Source of the DNA: Paraclostridium ghonii
GTDB lineage: Bacteria; Bacillota; Clostridia; Peptostreptococcales; Peptostreptococcaceae
DNA length: 64,000 nucleotides
Strand: one strand, 5' to 3'
Assembly: GCF_030815085.1 (NCBI RefSeq)
Contig: NZ_JAUSWG010000001.1
How positions within the stretch are numbered: the stretch's first letter is position 1; the number at the start of each line of letters is the position of its first letter. Under the pieces are notes generated by a model. The model searched no databases and had not been told where the DNA came from. It saw nothing but the letters and a program-made list of their open reading frames with translations. Both the position numbers and the translations under genes were made by a program. Shown here one piece after another: positions 35,304 to 42,542 of the stretch.

Positions 35304-35960
35304 ATGAATCATAAATTTAGTAAATTTTTAAAAATATTATTATCTATTATTTTAATTTTAATAATTGGAAGTATTATATATAAAATTTTGAATATGAATA
35401 TAAATCCAAGTGATATACAAAAGTATGTTACTTCATTTGGGAAACTAGCCCCTCTAGTATATATAGTAATGTTTGCATTGGTTCCTTTAACTCTTTTTCC
35501 GGATTCAGTTTTAGCAATTGGAGGAGGTCTTATATTTGGACTTGCAAAAGGATATTTATATACTCTAATAGGAGCACTTTTAGGAGCAAGTTTATCATTT
35601 TATATATCTAGAAAACTTGGAAGAAATTTTGTGAAAAAAATTACAAAAGAAAAATTGGATAATATTGAAGAAATGATAAATTCAAAGGGATTTTTTGTGA
35701 TTCTATTACTTAGATTGATACCTTTATTTCCATTTGACATAATTAGCTATGGGGCAGGGCTTACAAATATAAAATATAGAGATTTTTTATTTGCAACTAT
35801 AGTAGGAACTATTCCAGGTATTCTGGTATTTACTAATATTGGAGCACAATCAGTCGATATAGGAAGTAATAGTTTTTATATATCAATAATGGCACTTATA
35901 TTGTTATTATTATCATCAATTCTTTTAAAGAATAAACTTATAAATACTCAAAAGAAGTAG
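35304..35960 (+). CDS. Second TVP38/TMEM64-family (VTT) membrane protein
   Basis: The 218-residue protein is a VTT paralogue of the gene at 33398, with the same motifs: GLAKGYLYTLIGALLGASLS, then FYISRKLGRN, and LRLIPLFPFDIISYGAGL. The sequences are clearly divergent outside these blocks. CGGAGGT precedes the ATG. It ends 8 nt before a CDP-alcohol phosphatidyltransferase gene, which strengthens a membrane-lipid role for this run. Confidence 0.88.
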   Translation: MNHKFSKFLKILLSIILILIIGSIIYKILNMNINPSDIQKYVTSFGKLAPLVYIVMFALVPLTLFPDSVLAIGGGLIFGLAKGYLYTLIGALLGASLSFYISRKLGRNFVKKITKEKLDNIEEMINSKGFFVILLLRLIPLFPFDIISYGAGLTNIKYRDFLFATIVGTIPGILVFTNIGAQSVDIGSNSFYISIMALILLLLSSILLKNKLINTQKK

Positions 35961-35968
35961 GAGGAAAT

Positions 35969-36550
35969 ATGTTAGATACACATGGAAGAAAGTATGTAGC
36001 CCCAATTATAAATAGTGGAGCTAACTTTCTAGTTAAATTAAATTTAACTGCAAATAATGTAACAGTGATAGCTTTATTACTAGGTATATTAACAAGTGTA
36101 TTTATATATATAGATATGAATATACTAGCAGTTACAACTCTTTGGATTTCGGGTTATTTAGATGCCGTAGATGGTGCAATGGCAAGAAAAACAAAAACTA
36201 CATCTTTATTTGGAACATTAATGGACATAACTTTTGATAGAGTTGTAGAAACTTCAATGATATTAGTGCTATCTATGAAATATTCAAATGCTAGAATGAA
36301 TTTTGTTGTACTGTTAATATGCATTATAATTTCTATGACTATATTTTTAACTGTTGGAGCTTTAGTAGAAAAGAAAGGAATGAAGTCTTTTTATTATCAA
36401 GCGGGAGTTGCTGAAAGAAGTGAAGGGTTTTTAATGTTTAGCTTAATGATATTATTTCCAAGCTATATAATAACTTTTACAAACTTATTTTCGTTTATTA
36501 TATTTATAACTATAATACAAAGAATAATAGAGGCTAAGAATATATTGTAA
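35969..36550 (+). CDS. CDP-alcohol phosphatidyltransferase
   Basis: The 193-residue membrane enzyme carries the complete family signature DG-x2-AR-x8-G-x3-D-x3-D in DAVDGAMARKTK followed by GTLMDITFD. It should join a CDP-activated lipid to an alcohol (glycerol phosphate, inositol phosphate, serine or similar) or do the reverse type of transfer at the membrane. The specific product is not decided by sequence. It has about six membrane segments. AGGAGGAA precedes the ATG. It is the last gene of the rhodanese/VTT run. Confidence 0.88.
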   Translation: MLDTHGRKYVAPIINSGANFLVKLNLTANNVTVIALLLGILTSVFIYIDMNILAVTTLWISGYLDAVDGAMARKTKTTSLFGTLMDITFDRVVETSMILVLSMKYSNARMNFVVLLICIIISMTIFLTVGALVEKKGMKSFYYQAGVAERSEGFLMFSLMILFPSYIITFTNLFSFIIFITIIQRIIEAKNIL

Positions 36551-36551
36551 A

Positions 36552-36607
36552 ACATCTCCAATATTATGATATACTGTATACACAACATAGCATAATATTG
36601 GAGGTGT
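36552..36607 (+). promoter_or_regulatory. RBS-sequestering hairpin upstream of the EamA gene
   Basis: ACATCTCCAATATTATG (36552-36568) pairs over 17 bp, with one G-U, with CATAATATTGGAGGTGT (36591-36607). The 3' arm contains the whole GGAGGTG ribosome binding site of the next gene. There is no T run after it, so it is not a terminator. In the folded state the RBS would be hidden. Confidence 0.7.
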
Positions 36608-36612
36608 AAAAT

Positions 36613-37485
36613 TTGGAAAAATTAAAAAATTTAAGTGATAGAAATAAAGGTATTATATTTATAATATTATCTGCATTTGGATTTGCAATGATGTCAGCTT
36701 TTGTAAAATTATCAGGAGATTTACCTAGCATTCAAAAGACTTTTTTTAGGAATCTAATATCATGTATAATTTCATTTGCATTAATCTTAAAATATAAAGA
36801 AAGTCCATTTGGAAGTAAAGAGAATAGAAAAATTTTAATTTTAAGATCTGTATTTGGAACGCTAGGTATAATACTTAACTTTTATGCCATTGATAAACTG
36901 GTTTTATCAGATGCAAATATGCTAAATAAGTTAAGTCCATTCTTTGTGATAATATTTTCTGCAATATTTTTAAAAGAAAAAATTAAATCAAATCAATCTA
37001 TAGCTGTATTAATAGCATTTATAGGAGCTTTATTCATAATAAAGCCAACTATTGACTTTGAAATAATGCCGTATATGGCAGGTATTTTAGGTGCTGTATT
37101 TGCAGCAGCAGCTTATACATGTTTAAGAGTGCTTGGAGGTAGAGAAAAATTTTATACTGTCGTGTTTTTCTTTTCATTATTTTCAACAGTATCTATACTG
37201 CCATTTGCAGTTATGGGATATAAACCTATGACCAGTATTCAATTTGGATATTTAATATTAGGTGGTATATTTGCAAGTATTGGGCAATTTGGTGTAACCC
37301 TAGCATATAAATATGCACCAGCAAAAGAAATATCTATATTTGATTATTCAAATATAATTTTTTCAGCTATTATAAGTATAGTAATATTTAATACAATTCC
37401 GGATAAATATAGTCTTATAGGATATATAATAATATTTTCAGCCTCTTATTATATGTTTTCATACAATAAAAAAGCTAAGAACTAG
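36613..37485 (+). CDS. EamA/DMT-family transporter
   Basis: The 290-residue membrane protein has ten hydrophobic segments arranged as two EamA repeats (about residues 12-145 and 150-285). DMT motifs include FGFAMMSAFVKLSGDLP, FFRNLISC and LSPFFVIIFSAIFLKEKI. Such proteins export or import small metabolites; no substrate can be assigned. The start is TTG, with GGAGGTG 6 nt upstream locked in a strong hairpin. The stop codon lies in its terminator. Confidence 0.85.
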   Translation: MEKLKNLSDRNKGIIFIILSAFGFAMMSAFVKLSGDLPSIQKTFFRNLISCIISFALILKYKESPFGSKENRKILILRSVFGTLGIILNFYAIDKLVLSDANMLNKLSPFFVIIFSAIFLKEKIKSNQSIAVLIAFIGALFIIKPTIDFEIMPYMAGILGAVFAAAAYTCLRVLGGREKFYTVVFFFSLFSTVSILPFAVMGYKPMTSIQFGYLILGGIFASIGQFGVTLAYKYAPAKEISIFDYSNIIFSAIISIVIFNTIPDKYSLIGYIIIFSASYYMFSYNKKAKN

Positions 37486-37507
37486 AAAGCTAGTTCTTAG
37501 CTTTTTT
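37471..37507 (+). terminator. Terminator of the EamA gene
   Basis: AAGCTAAGAACTAG pairs with CTAGTTCTTAGCTT and is followed by T residues. The coding stop codon TAG is inside the stem. Confidence 0.9.
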
Positions 37508-37548
37508 AAAATGTGTACACTATATATAAAAAAGTATGGTTTATTATA

Positions 37549-37577
37549 TTGACAAAATATGATTTGTGATATATAGT
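37549..37577 (+). promoter_or_regulatory. Strong promoter with no gene directly after it
   Basis: TTGACA at 37549 and TATAGT at 37572 are separated by 17 nt. The palindrome TTGTATACAA (37581-37590) lies over the expected start site and may be an operator. Confidence 0.7.
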
Positions 37578-37583
37578 ATATTG

Positions 37584-37688
37584 TATACAATAAAATGAAG
37601 ATTCCTTAAAATAGATAAAATAAATAAATGCTTAGTTAATGAGAGTGCTATATCAACGTTAAAAGACGTTAGATAGCACTCTTTTTTC
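37584..37688 (+). ncRNA. Candidate small RNA or attenuated leader of about 105 nt
   Basis: A near-consensus promoter and an intrinsic terminator (GAGTGCTAT pairing with ATAGCACTC, inner AACGT/ACGTT, then six T residues at 37682) bound a short transcript. No ORF with an RBS lies between them; the only ATG gives a four-codon frame without an RBS. It may be an independent small RNA or a terminated leader of the downstream genes. The 37486-37864 gap is fully described by this, the terminator at 37471 and the LexA-like promoter. Confidence 0.5.
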
Positions 37689-37731
37689 ATTATTGAAAAA
37701 CTTACAAAAACATAAAAAATAAATTTTTCTA

Positions 37732-37784
37732 TTGAAAACGAACAAGAGTTTGATATACAATGGGAATGTAAAGAACAAATGTTC
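37732..37784 (+). promoter_or_regulatory. LexA-like (SOS) promoter with two boxes
   Basis: TTGAAA at 37732 and TATACA at 37754 (16 nt apart; TACAAT at 37756 with 18 nt is the alternative) form a promoter. GAACAAGAGTTT (37740-37751) fills the spacer and GAACAAATGTTC (37773-37784) lies just after the start site. Both match GAAC-N4-GTT(T/C), the core of Firmicutes/clostridial LexA boxes. The layout is that of a repressed SOS promoter. Confidence 0.65.
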
Positions 37785-37864
37785 GGGAGAGGTTTAGTAA
37801 TAAATTATAAAATATATGAATATAAATAGTATAAATTATTAATTGATGAAGGGGCGAATAACCA

Positions 37865-38023
37865 ATGATGATATCAAATAGAAGACTAGAAGAGATAACT
37901 ATAAACAACCTAAAAAAGGGAGAGGTTAGCATAGGAGAACTAGATGAATTATATAAAAAAATGGGATTCTTATTTGTTATAAATCAAGGGAAATGTACGA
38001 GGATAAAAAAAGAAAAAAATTAA
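37865..38023 (+). CDS. 52-residue protein of unknown function, probably SOS-controlled
   Basis: The short ORF begins with two ATGs (37865 and 37868). AAGGGG lies 10 nt before the first. The product is charged and without membrane segments, with one Cys (NQGKCTRIKK) and a GEVSIGELDELYKKMGF stretch. It ends 15 nt before the hydrolase gene at 38039, so both should be on one mRNA. The LexA-like box pair upstream suggests induction by DNA damage. I recognise no family. Many SOS small proteins block division or modulate repair, but nothing here proves either. Confidence 0.6.
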   Translation: MMISNRRLEEITINNLKKGEVSIGELDELYKKMGFLFVINQGKCTRIKKEKN

Positions 38024-38038
38024 AATTTAGGAGGCTAA

Positions 38039-38674
38039 ATGAAAATTATAACTTATAATATTCATAAAGGTATGGATGGATTTAATAAAAATACATTGGA
38101 AGAGTTAATAAGTTTTTTTAAAAAATCAAAAGCAGATATAATATGCCTCCAAGAAGTTTTAGAGAGCATACATTACAAAATTATAAATGATTTAAATATA
38201 GAGGGACATTTTTTATCAACTGTAAAACTAAAAAATGATAACTATGGGATTGCTGTGTATTTTAATGAACATATAAATTATGCGCAAGAATTTTACCTAA
38301 CTAGTAAAAAAGAACAAAGGGGGTTTATTCATATAGAATTTTTCTTTAATAATAAACTAGCTAATATAATAAACACTCATTTGGGATTAAATGAAGAAGA
38401 AAGAAAAAAACAGTTAGATGAAATATCTAGTTATGCTGATAAATTAAGAGGAAAAACAATTATATGTGGAGATTTTAATGAGTTAAACGTAAAAATAAAT
38501 AATTATTATGATCTAGCAATATTATTTGACTGTGAAAATGTAGAAACTTTTAAACCAAGTAAATCTAGAATAGATTACATATTTATGTCTAAAAATCTAA
38601 ATGCCACTAAATATAAAGTGGAATTTACAAATTTATCTGATCACTACCCTGTAATTGGAGAATTTATTATATAA
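38039..38674 (+). CDS. Endonuclease/exonuclease/phosphatase (EEP)-family hydrolase
   Basis: The 211-residue cytosolic enzyme has the EEP motifs in order: YNIHKGMDG at the N-terminus, CLQEVLE with the metal Glu, NTHLGL, CGDFNEL and the C-terminal SRIDYIFMSK and LSDHYPVIGE with the catalytic Asp-His pair. Substrates in this superfamily range from DNA to phospholipids. Its position behind LexA-like boxes and a small ORF favours a nucleic-acid role, which is inference. AGGAGG precedes the ATG. Confidence 0.88.
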   Translation: MKIITYNIHKGMDGFNKNTLEELISFFKKSKADIICLQEVLESIHYKIINDLNIEGHFLSTVKLKNDNYGIAVYFNEHINYAQEFYLTSKKEQRGFIHIEFFFNNKLANIINTHLGLNEEERKKQLDEISSYADKLRGKTIICGDFNELNVKINNYYDLAILFDCENVETFKPSKSRIDYIFMSKNLNATKYKVEFTNLSDHYPVIGEFII

Positions 38675-38726
38675 ATATACAGGCCTCTACAATTGTAACA
38701 ATAAAGTTACATATACTTAAGATAAG

Positions 38727-38755
38727 TTGTTTTATTAATTTCCTTTAAATATAAT
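38727..38755 (+). promoter_or_regulatory. SigA-type promoter of the VanW-family gene
   Basis: TTGTTT at 38727 and TATAAT at 38750 are 17 nt apart. The start would be near 38762, directly before GGGGGGA and the ATG at 38783, giving a very short leader. Confidence 0.6.
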
Positions 38756-38782
38756 TATCTTAAGAAAGTAGGGGGGAATGTA

Positions 38783-40069
38783 ATGCAACAGAATATAGCA
38801 GTAGAAGAAAAAAAAGAAAGTGTAAAATCCCATATTATATCAAAAAAAAATGCGTGTATTATAGTAGCCATTATTTTATTTCTTATTGTAATAGCATTTA
38901 TAGGTATAAAATCATTTAATAGTAAATATATATACAATGGTAAAATAGCAACTAATGTATATATAGGGAATGTAAATGTCTCGGATATTACACCTAGTGA
39001 GGCTAAAATCGTTGTATCAAGTGAATATAAACCTAAGAATATACAGATAGATTACGACGATAAAACTTTTAGTATAACTCCAAATCAAATTGATTTAAAA
39101 TATGATGTAGATAAAGCTGTTGAAGATGCATACAATTTTAATAAAACTGATTCATATTTTAAAAATGTAAAAAGAGTTATGTCTTTAAAGCAAGGTAATA
39201 AAGAAACAATAGATATAAAGCCTGTATACAGTGATGAAAAATTAGAATCTTCATTAGAAGGAATAAGTAAAAAATTAAATAAAAAGGTAAGTAATGCTAA
39301 GTTGAACATATCAGACTCAGGAGGTTTTAGTATAACTCCTGAAGTAATAGGGAAACAGCTAAATAAAAAGTCTAGCAAGGAAAATGTAAAAAAATGCCTA
39401 GATGAAAATAAGTTTAGTGGAGTGATGTTAGTTGTAAATAACGAAAAACCTAATATAACTGCAGATACATTAAAAAGTGTAGACTCATTATTGGCAACTC
39501 ATAGTACTAGTTATGCAAATTCATCAGCTAATAGAGCTCACAATATAATAAAGGCATCTAATAGTACGAGCAATATATTACTTATGCCAGGAGAAGAATT
39601 TTCGTATAATCAGTCAACAGGACCAAGAAGCAAATCTAATGGTTATAAGGATGCTCCTGTGATTGTAAATGGAAAAGTAGAAGCTGGATCAGGAGGAGGA
39701 GTATGTCAAGTATCTACAACTATATACAATTCTGCACTTTACTCAGGTCTTGACATAACTAATGTTAGAAATCACTCATTACCATCTACATATGCACCTA
39801 AAGGCAAAGATGCAACAGTTTCTGATGGATCAATAGACTTGAAATTTAAGAACCCATATAAGCATCCTATATATATAAAAAATGAAGCATACAATGGAGT
39901 AATAACAAGTACTATATATGGAAGTTCAAAAGATAAGCAAAAGATAAGTGTTGTGACTGAAAATGCAGGAAGCAGCAATGTAGTTAAAACTTATAGAGAA
40001 TTCAAAGATTCTAATGGAAAGATAACAAAAAAAGAGTATATAACAACAAGTTCATATAAGAAAAAATAA
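38783..40069 (+). CDS. VanW-family surface protein with peptidoglycan-binding-like domain
   Basis: The 428-residue product has a cytoplasmic tail, one membrane helix (about residues 30-48) and an extracellular part. The latter holds one or two YoaR-like putative peptidoglycan-binding domains (about 60-240) and a VanW domain (about 255-385) with the typical GSGGGVCQVSTTIYNSAL block, followed by a beta-rich tail. VanW is named from vancomycin-resistance clusters, but its chemistry is unknown and such proteins are common in clostridia without resistance. It is flanked by its own promoter and a double-hairpin terminator. Confidence 0.88.
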   Translation: MQQNIAVEEKKESVKSHIISKKNACIIVAIILFLIVIAFIGIKSFNSKYIYNGKIATNVYIGNVNVSDITPSEAKIVVSSEYKPKNIQIDYDDKTFSITPNQIDLKYDVDKAVEDAYNFNKTDSYFKNVKRVMSLKQGNKETIDIKPVYSDEKLESSLEGISKKLNKKVSNAKLNISDSGGFSITPEVIGKQLNKKSSKENVKKCLDENKFSGVMLVVNNEKPNITADTLKSVDSLLATHSTSYANSSANRAHNIIKASNSTSNILLMPGEEFSYNQSTGPRSKSNGYKDAPVIVNGKVEAGSGGGVCQVSTTIYNSALYSGLDITNVRNHSLPSTYAPKGKDATVSDGSIDLKFKNPYKHPIYIKNEAYNGVITSTIYGSSKDKQKISVVTENAGSSNVVKTYREFKDSNGKITKKEYITTSSYKKK

Positions 40070-40100
40070 AATTAACAATAATATACTAAATAATAAATAT

Positions 40101-40179
40101 ATATATCCGTATATAATTTTAAAGGTTTATAGTGTACTAACTTTTATAAACCTAGGAATTGTATACGGATATTTTTTTA
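40101..40179 (+). terminator. Two-tier terminator after the VanW gene
   Basis: ATATCCGTATA (40103-40113) and AATT pair with AATTGTATACGGATAT. Inside, AGGTTTATA pairs with TATAAACCT around the loop, and T residues follow. Between this and the promoter at 40321 the 40070-40393 gap shows no coding signal. Confidence 0.8.
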
Positions 40180-40320
40180 TTTAATTTGAACTATCTCCAA
40201 ATGATTATTATAGTATTTAAAAAGCTTAAAGGTAATAATTGTGTGTGATCATAAAATAAAAAAGACTAGAATAATATAAAACAACAAAAACATATATATG
40301 CGGTCATATAATACTTACAA

Positions 40321-40349
40321 ATTACAATTATTTCCAATTCTGCTATAAT
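40321..40349 (+). promoter_or_regulatory. Extended -10 promoter of the pseudokinase gene
   Basis: TGCTATAAT (40341-40349) is a perfect extended -10. TTACAA at 40322 is a weak -35 with a 16-nt spacer. Confidence 0.65.
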
Positions 40350-40393
40350 ATAAGTAGGGGAAAAATAGATACATATATTGGGAGGGAGATTAT

Positions 40394-41356
40394 TTGGTAT
40401 ATATAGGAGAAAGGTATGAAATTTTAGAAGAAATAGGAAGATGTTCTAACTCATGCTTATATAAAGGCATAGATTCTTACGATAAGCAACTTGTCATTAT
40501 AAATATCATAGATAAAGGTGTAATTAGAAGTAAAAAATTTATATCAAATTTGATAGATGAATCAACATCCATAAATGAAATAGACTCACCAAATATACTT
40601 AAAATTAGAGATGTAGGAATGGATAAACTAGAAAATGGAAATGAGTTATATTATGTTGTAAGTGAATATATGGAAGGGAGTACTTTAAAGCAGTTAACTA
40701 AATATCACAAACTTAATATGGGGGAAATAATTATTATATTCAGACAAATTTTAAACGCATTAGAAGTTATACATAGCTATGATGTATATCATGGGTGCTT
40801 ACAACCTGGTAATATAATTATAGATGAGGGATATACTGCAAAATTAAGCAATATTGGTATTATAAAATCTAATAACAAAATTTTTAAAAATGGAATAAAA
40901 AGATTTTCTAAAAATTTAAAATATATGTGTCCTCATCAAATATGTCTTGGGTATACAGATAAAAGTAGTGATTTTCATGCGCTTGGAGTTATTATGTTTG
41001 AGTTGATATTTGGGGAGCATCCCTTTGAAAATTTAGACAATGAAGAAGATATTATAAAAAAAATGGATAAAGGCATAAATTGGAAAGGTATTGACACAGA
41101 AAATATTCCTGAGAAAATATTAAATATAGTAAAAAAATTATTAAGCAGAAAACATAGATATGAAACACCCCAAGAAATTATGATAGATTTAAGTGAATAT
41201 CTTTATGAGGCTGAAAATATATGTGAAGAAAATTTAGATATACATAACAATGAAGAAAAAACAGACAATAAACATATACATAGATGTGGTAAATTTGCAG
41301 TATTAGGTGTAATTGCTGTCATGTCATTTTTGTTTATTGGAATGACAATTAAGTAA
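40394..41356 (+). CDS. Membrane-anchored Ser/Thr pseudokinase (Hanks-type fold)
   Basis: The 320-residue protein has a protein-kinase fold (about residues 8-270) and one C-terminal membrane helix (about 301-318). Catalytic positions are replaced. The Gly-rich loop reads EIGRCSNSCLYKG. The VAIK Lys position is N37. HRDLKPxN reads HGCLQPGN (Asp to C135, Lys to Q137). DFG reads NIG (N153-I154-G155). The alpha-C Glu (E56) is kept. It should not phosphorylate by the normal mechanism and probably binds a partner or nucleotide. The extracellular PASTA repeats of PknB-type kinases are absent. The start is TTG after GGAGGGAG. Confidence 0.82.
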   Translation: MVYIGERYEILEEIGRCSNSCLYKGIDSYDKQLVIINIIDKGVIRSKKFISNLIDESTSINEIDSPNILKIRDVGMDKLENGNELYYVVSEYMEGSTLKQLTKYHKLNMGEIIIIFRQILNALEVIHSYDVYHGCLQPGNIIIDEGYTAKLSNIGIIKSNNKIFKNGIKRFSKNLKYMCPHQICLGYTDKSSDFHALGVIMFELIFGEHPFENLDNEEDIIKKMDKGINWKGIDTENIPEKILNIVKKLLSRKHRYETPQEIMIDLSEYLYEAENICEENLDIHNNEEKTDNKHIHRCGKFAVLGVIAVMSFLFIGMTIK

Positions 41357-41392
41357 AGCTGTTTCAAAGTTAAACTTTGAAACAGCTTTTTT
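41355..41392 (+). terminator. Terminator of the pseudokinase gene
   Basis: AAAGCTGTTTCAAAGTTT pairs with AACTTTGAAACAGCTTT with a minimal loop, followed by T residues. Confidence 0.9.
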
Positions 41393-41520
41393 AATCCGTA
41401 GGAAATTAAGTGTAATATTTATTTGCAGCTTATTATTTATGCAATTTATGTAATATGAATAAAAATTTATTAATATCAAAAAATAATTATTATAAAATTT
41501 TTTTGGAGGAAGTATAGTCA

Positions 41521-42465
41521 ATGATAAAAAAAAACGAAAAAGATAAAAAAACAGAATGCATAGATTATACTAATCTAATATTTGATGATGTAATTGTTAT
41601 AAATGCAAGAAAAATATATGAATTAAGTCAAAATAGGAATATAGATTTTTCAAATGAAATTTTTAATAAAGATGTATTATTTGATAATTGCGAATTTAAA
41701 AAAGATATATTTTTTGAAAATATTATATTTAAAAATAACGTATCTTTTAATAACTGTATTTTTTACTGTGATTGTATATTTAAAAATGTGGAATTTAGTA
41801 AAGAATTAACTAGTAAAAAAATATTTATACATTCAACCATAAAAGGTCAAAAACTTTCTTTTGAAAATATAAAAAACATACCTAGATTAGATGGGATTTT
41901 TTTTAGCAACTGTTGTAAGGTTTTGCTTAAAGATATAAAATACGAAAAATATGATTATGAAAATGCAAAAATTAATTACAGGATAGCTAAAAATCAATCT
42001 AGTATAACGGGAGATTATGAAAAATTAGGACATTACTATTATATGGAAAGATATTATGGAGGCAAATGTATAAAGAGAAGCAATTTTAGAAGCAATATGC
42101 AATATATAAATGCTAAATTTATAGATTTTTTAGCAAGAATAATTATTGGATATGGAGAAAAACCACTAAACATTTTTATAATATCTTTTTTTATAATAAG
42201 TGTGTTTGCAATATTATATATGATTACAGGAATCAAATATAATAATGAAATAATAAAAATAAACAACTCTAGTAATTTCTGGGATGTTATAAAAAATTAT
42301 ATTAATTTATGGTATTTTAGTATGATTACCTTCAGTACTGTAGGATACGGAGATATGATAGTTATTAATATAACTGGGAAAATTTTAGTAATCATAGAAG
42401 TTTTCCTTGGAGTAACTATGGGAGCGTCATGGGCATCTGTAATTTTTAGAAAAATGTCAAGATAG
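41521..42465 (+). CDS. Two-helix potassium-type ion channel with pentapeptide-like N-domain
   Basis: The 314-residue protein has a cytoplasmic N-terminal domain of about 205 residues. Its Phe/Asn-rich five-residue periodicity (runs such as LFDNCEFKKDIFFENIIF) resembles pentapeptide/beta-helix repeats. The channel module at about 215-310 has an outer helix, a pore loop with the K+ selectivity filter TFSTVGYGDM, and an inner helix. Closely similar combinations exist in clostridia. The ligand or signal of the N-domain is unknown. GGAGGA lies 10 nt before the ATG. Confidence 0.82.
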   Translation: MIKKNEKDKKTECIDYTNLIFDDVIVINARKIYELSQNRNIDFSNEIFNKDVLFDNCEFKKDIFFENIIFKNNVSFNNCIFYCDCIFKNVEFSKELTSKKIFIHSTIKGQKLSFENIKNIPRLDGIFFSNCCKVLLKDIKYEKYDYENAKINYRIAKNQSSITGDYEKLGHYYYMERYYGGKCIKRSNFRSNMQYINAKFIDFLARIIIGYGEKPLNIFIISFFIISVFAILYMITGIKYNNEIIKINNSSNFWDVIKNYINLWYFSMITFSTVGYGDMIVINITGKILVIIEVFLGVTMGASWASVIFRKMSR

Positions 42466-42542
42466 TAAATAATTACTAGATATATATTTAAGTAAATAAG
42501 TTAAAAATTAATATATACTTATTAACTTAAGAAGGTGAAAAA

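Noticed and set aside
40101..40120. TCCGTAT motif like the sigma-28 -10 element
   Set aside because: It is one arm of a terminator hairpin and has no TAAA at the right distance.
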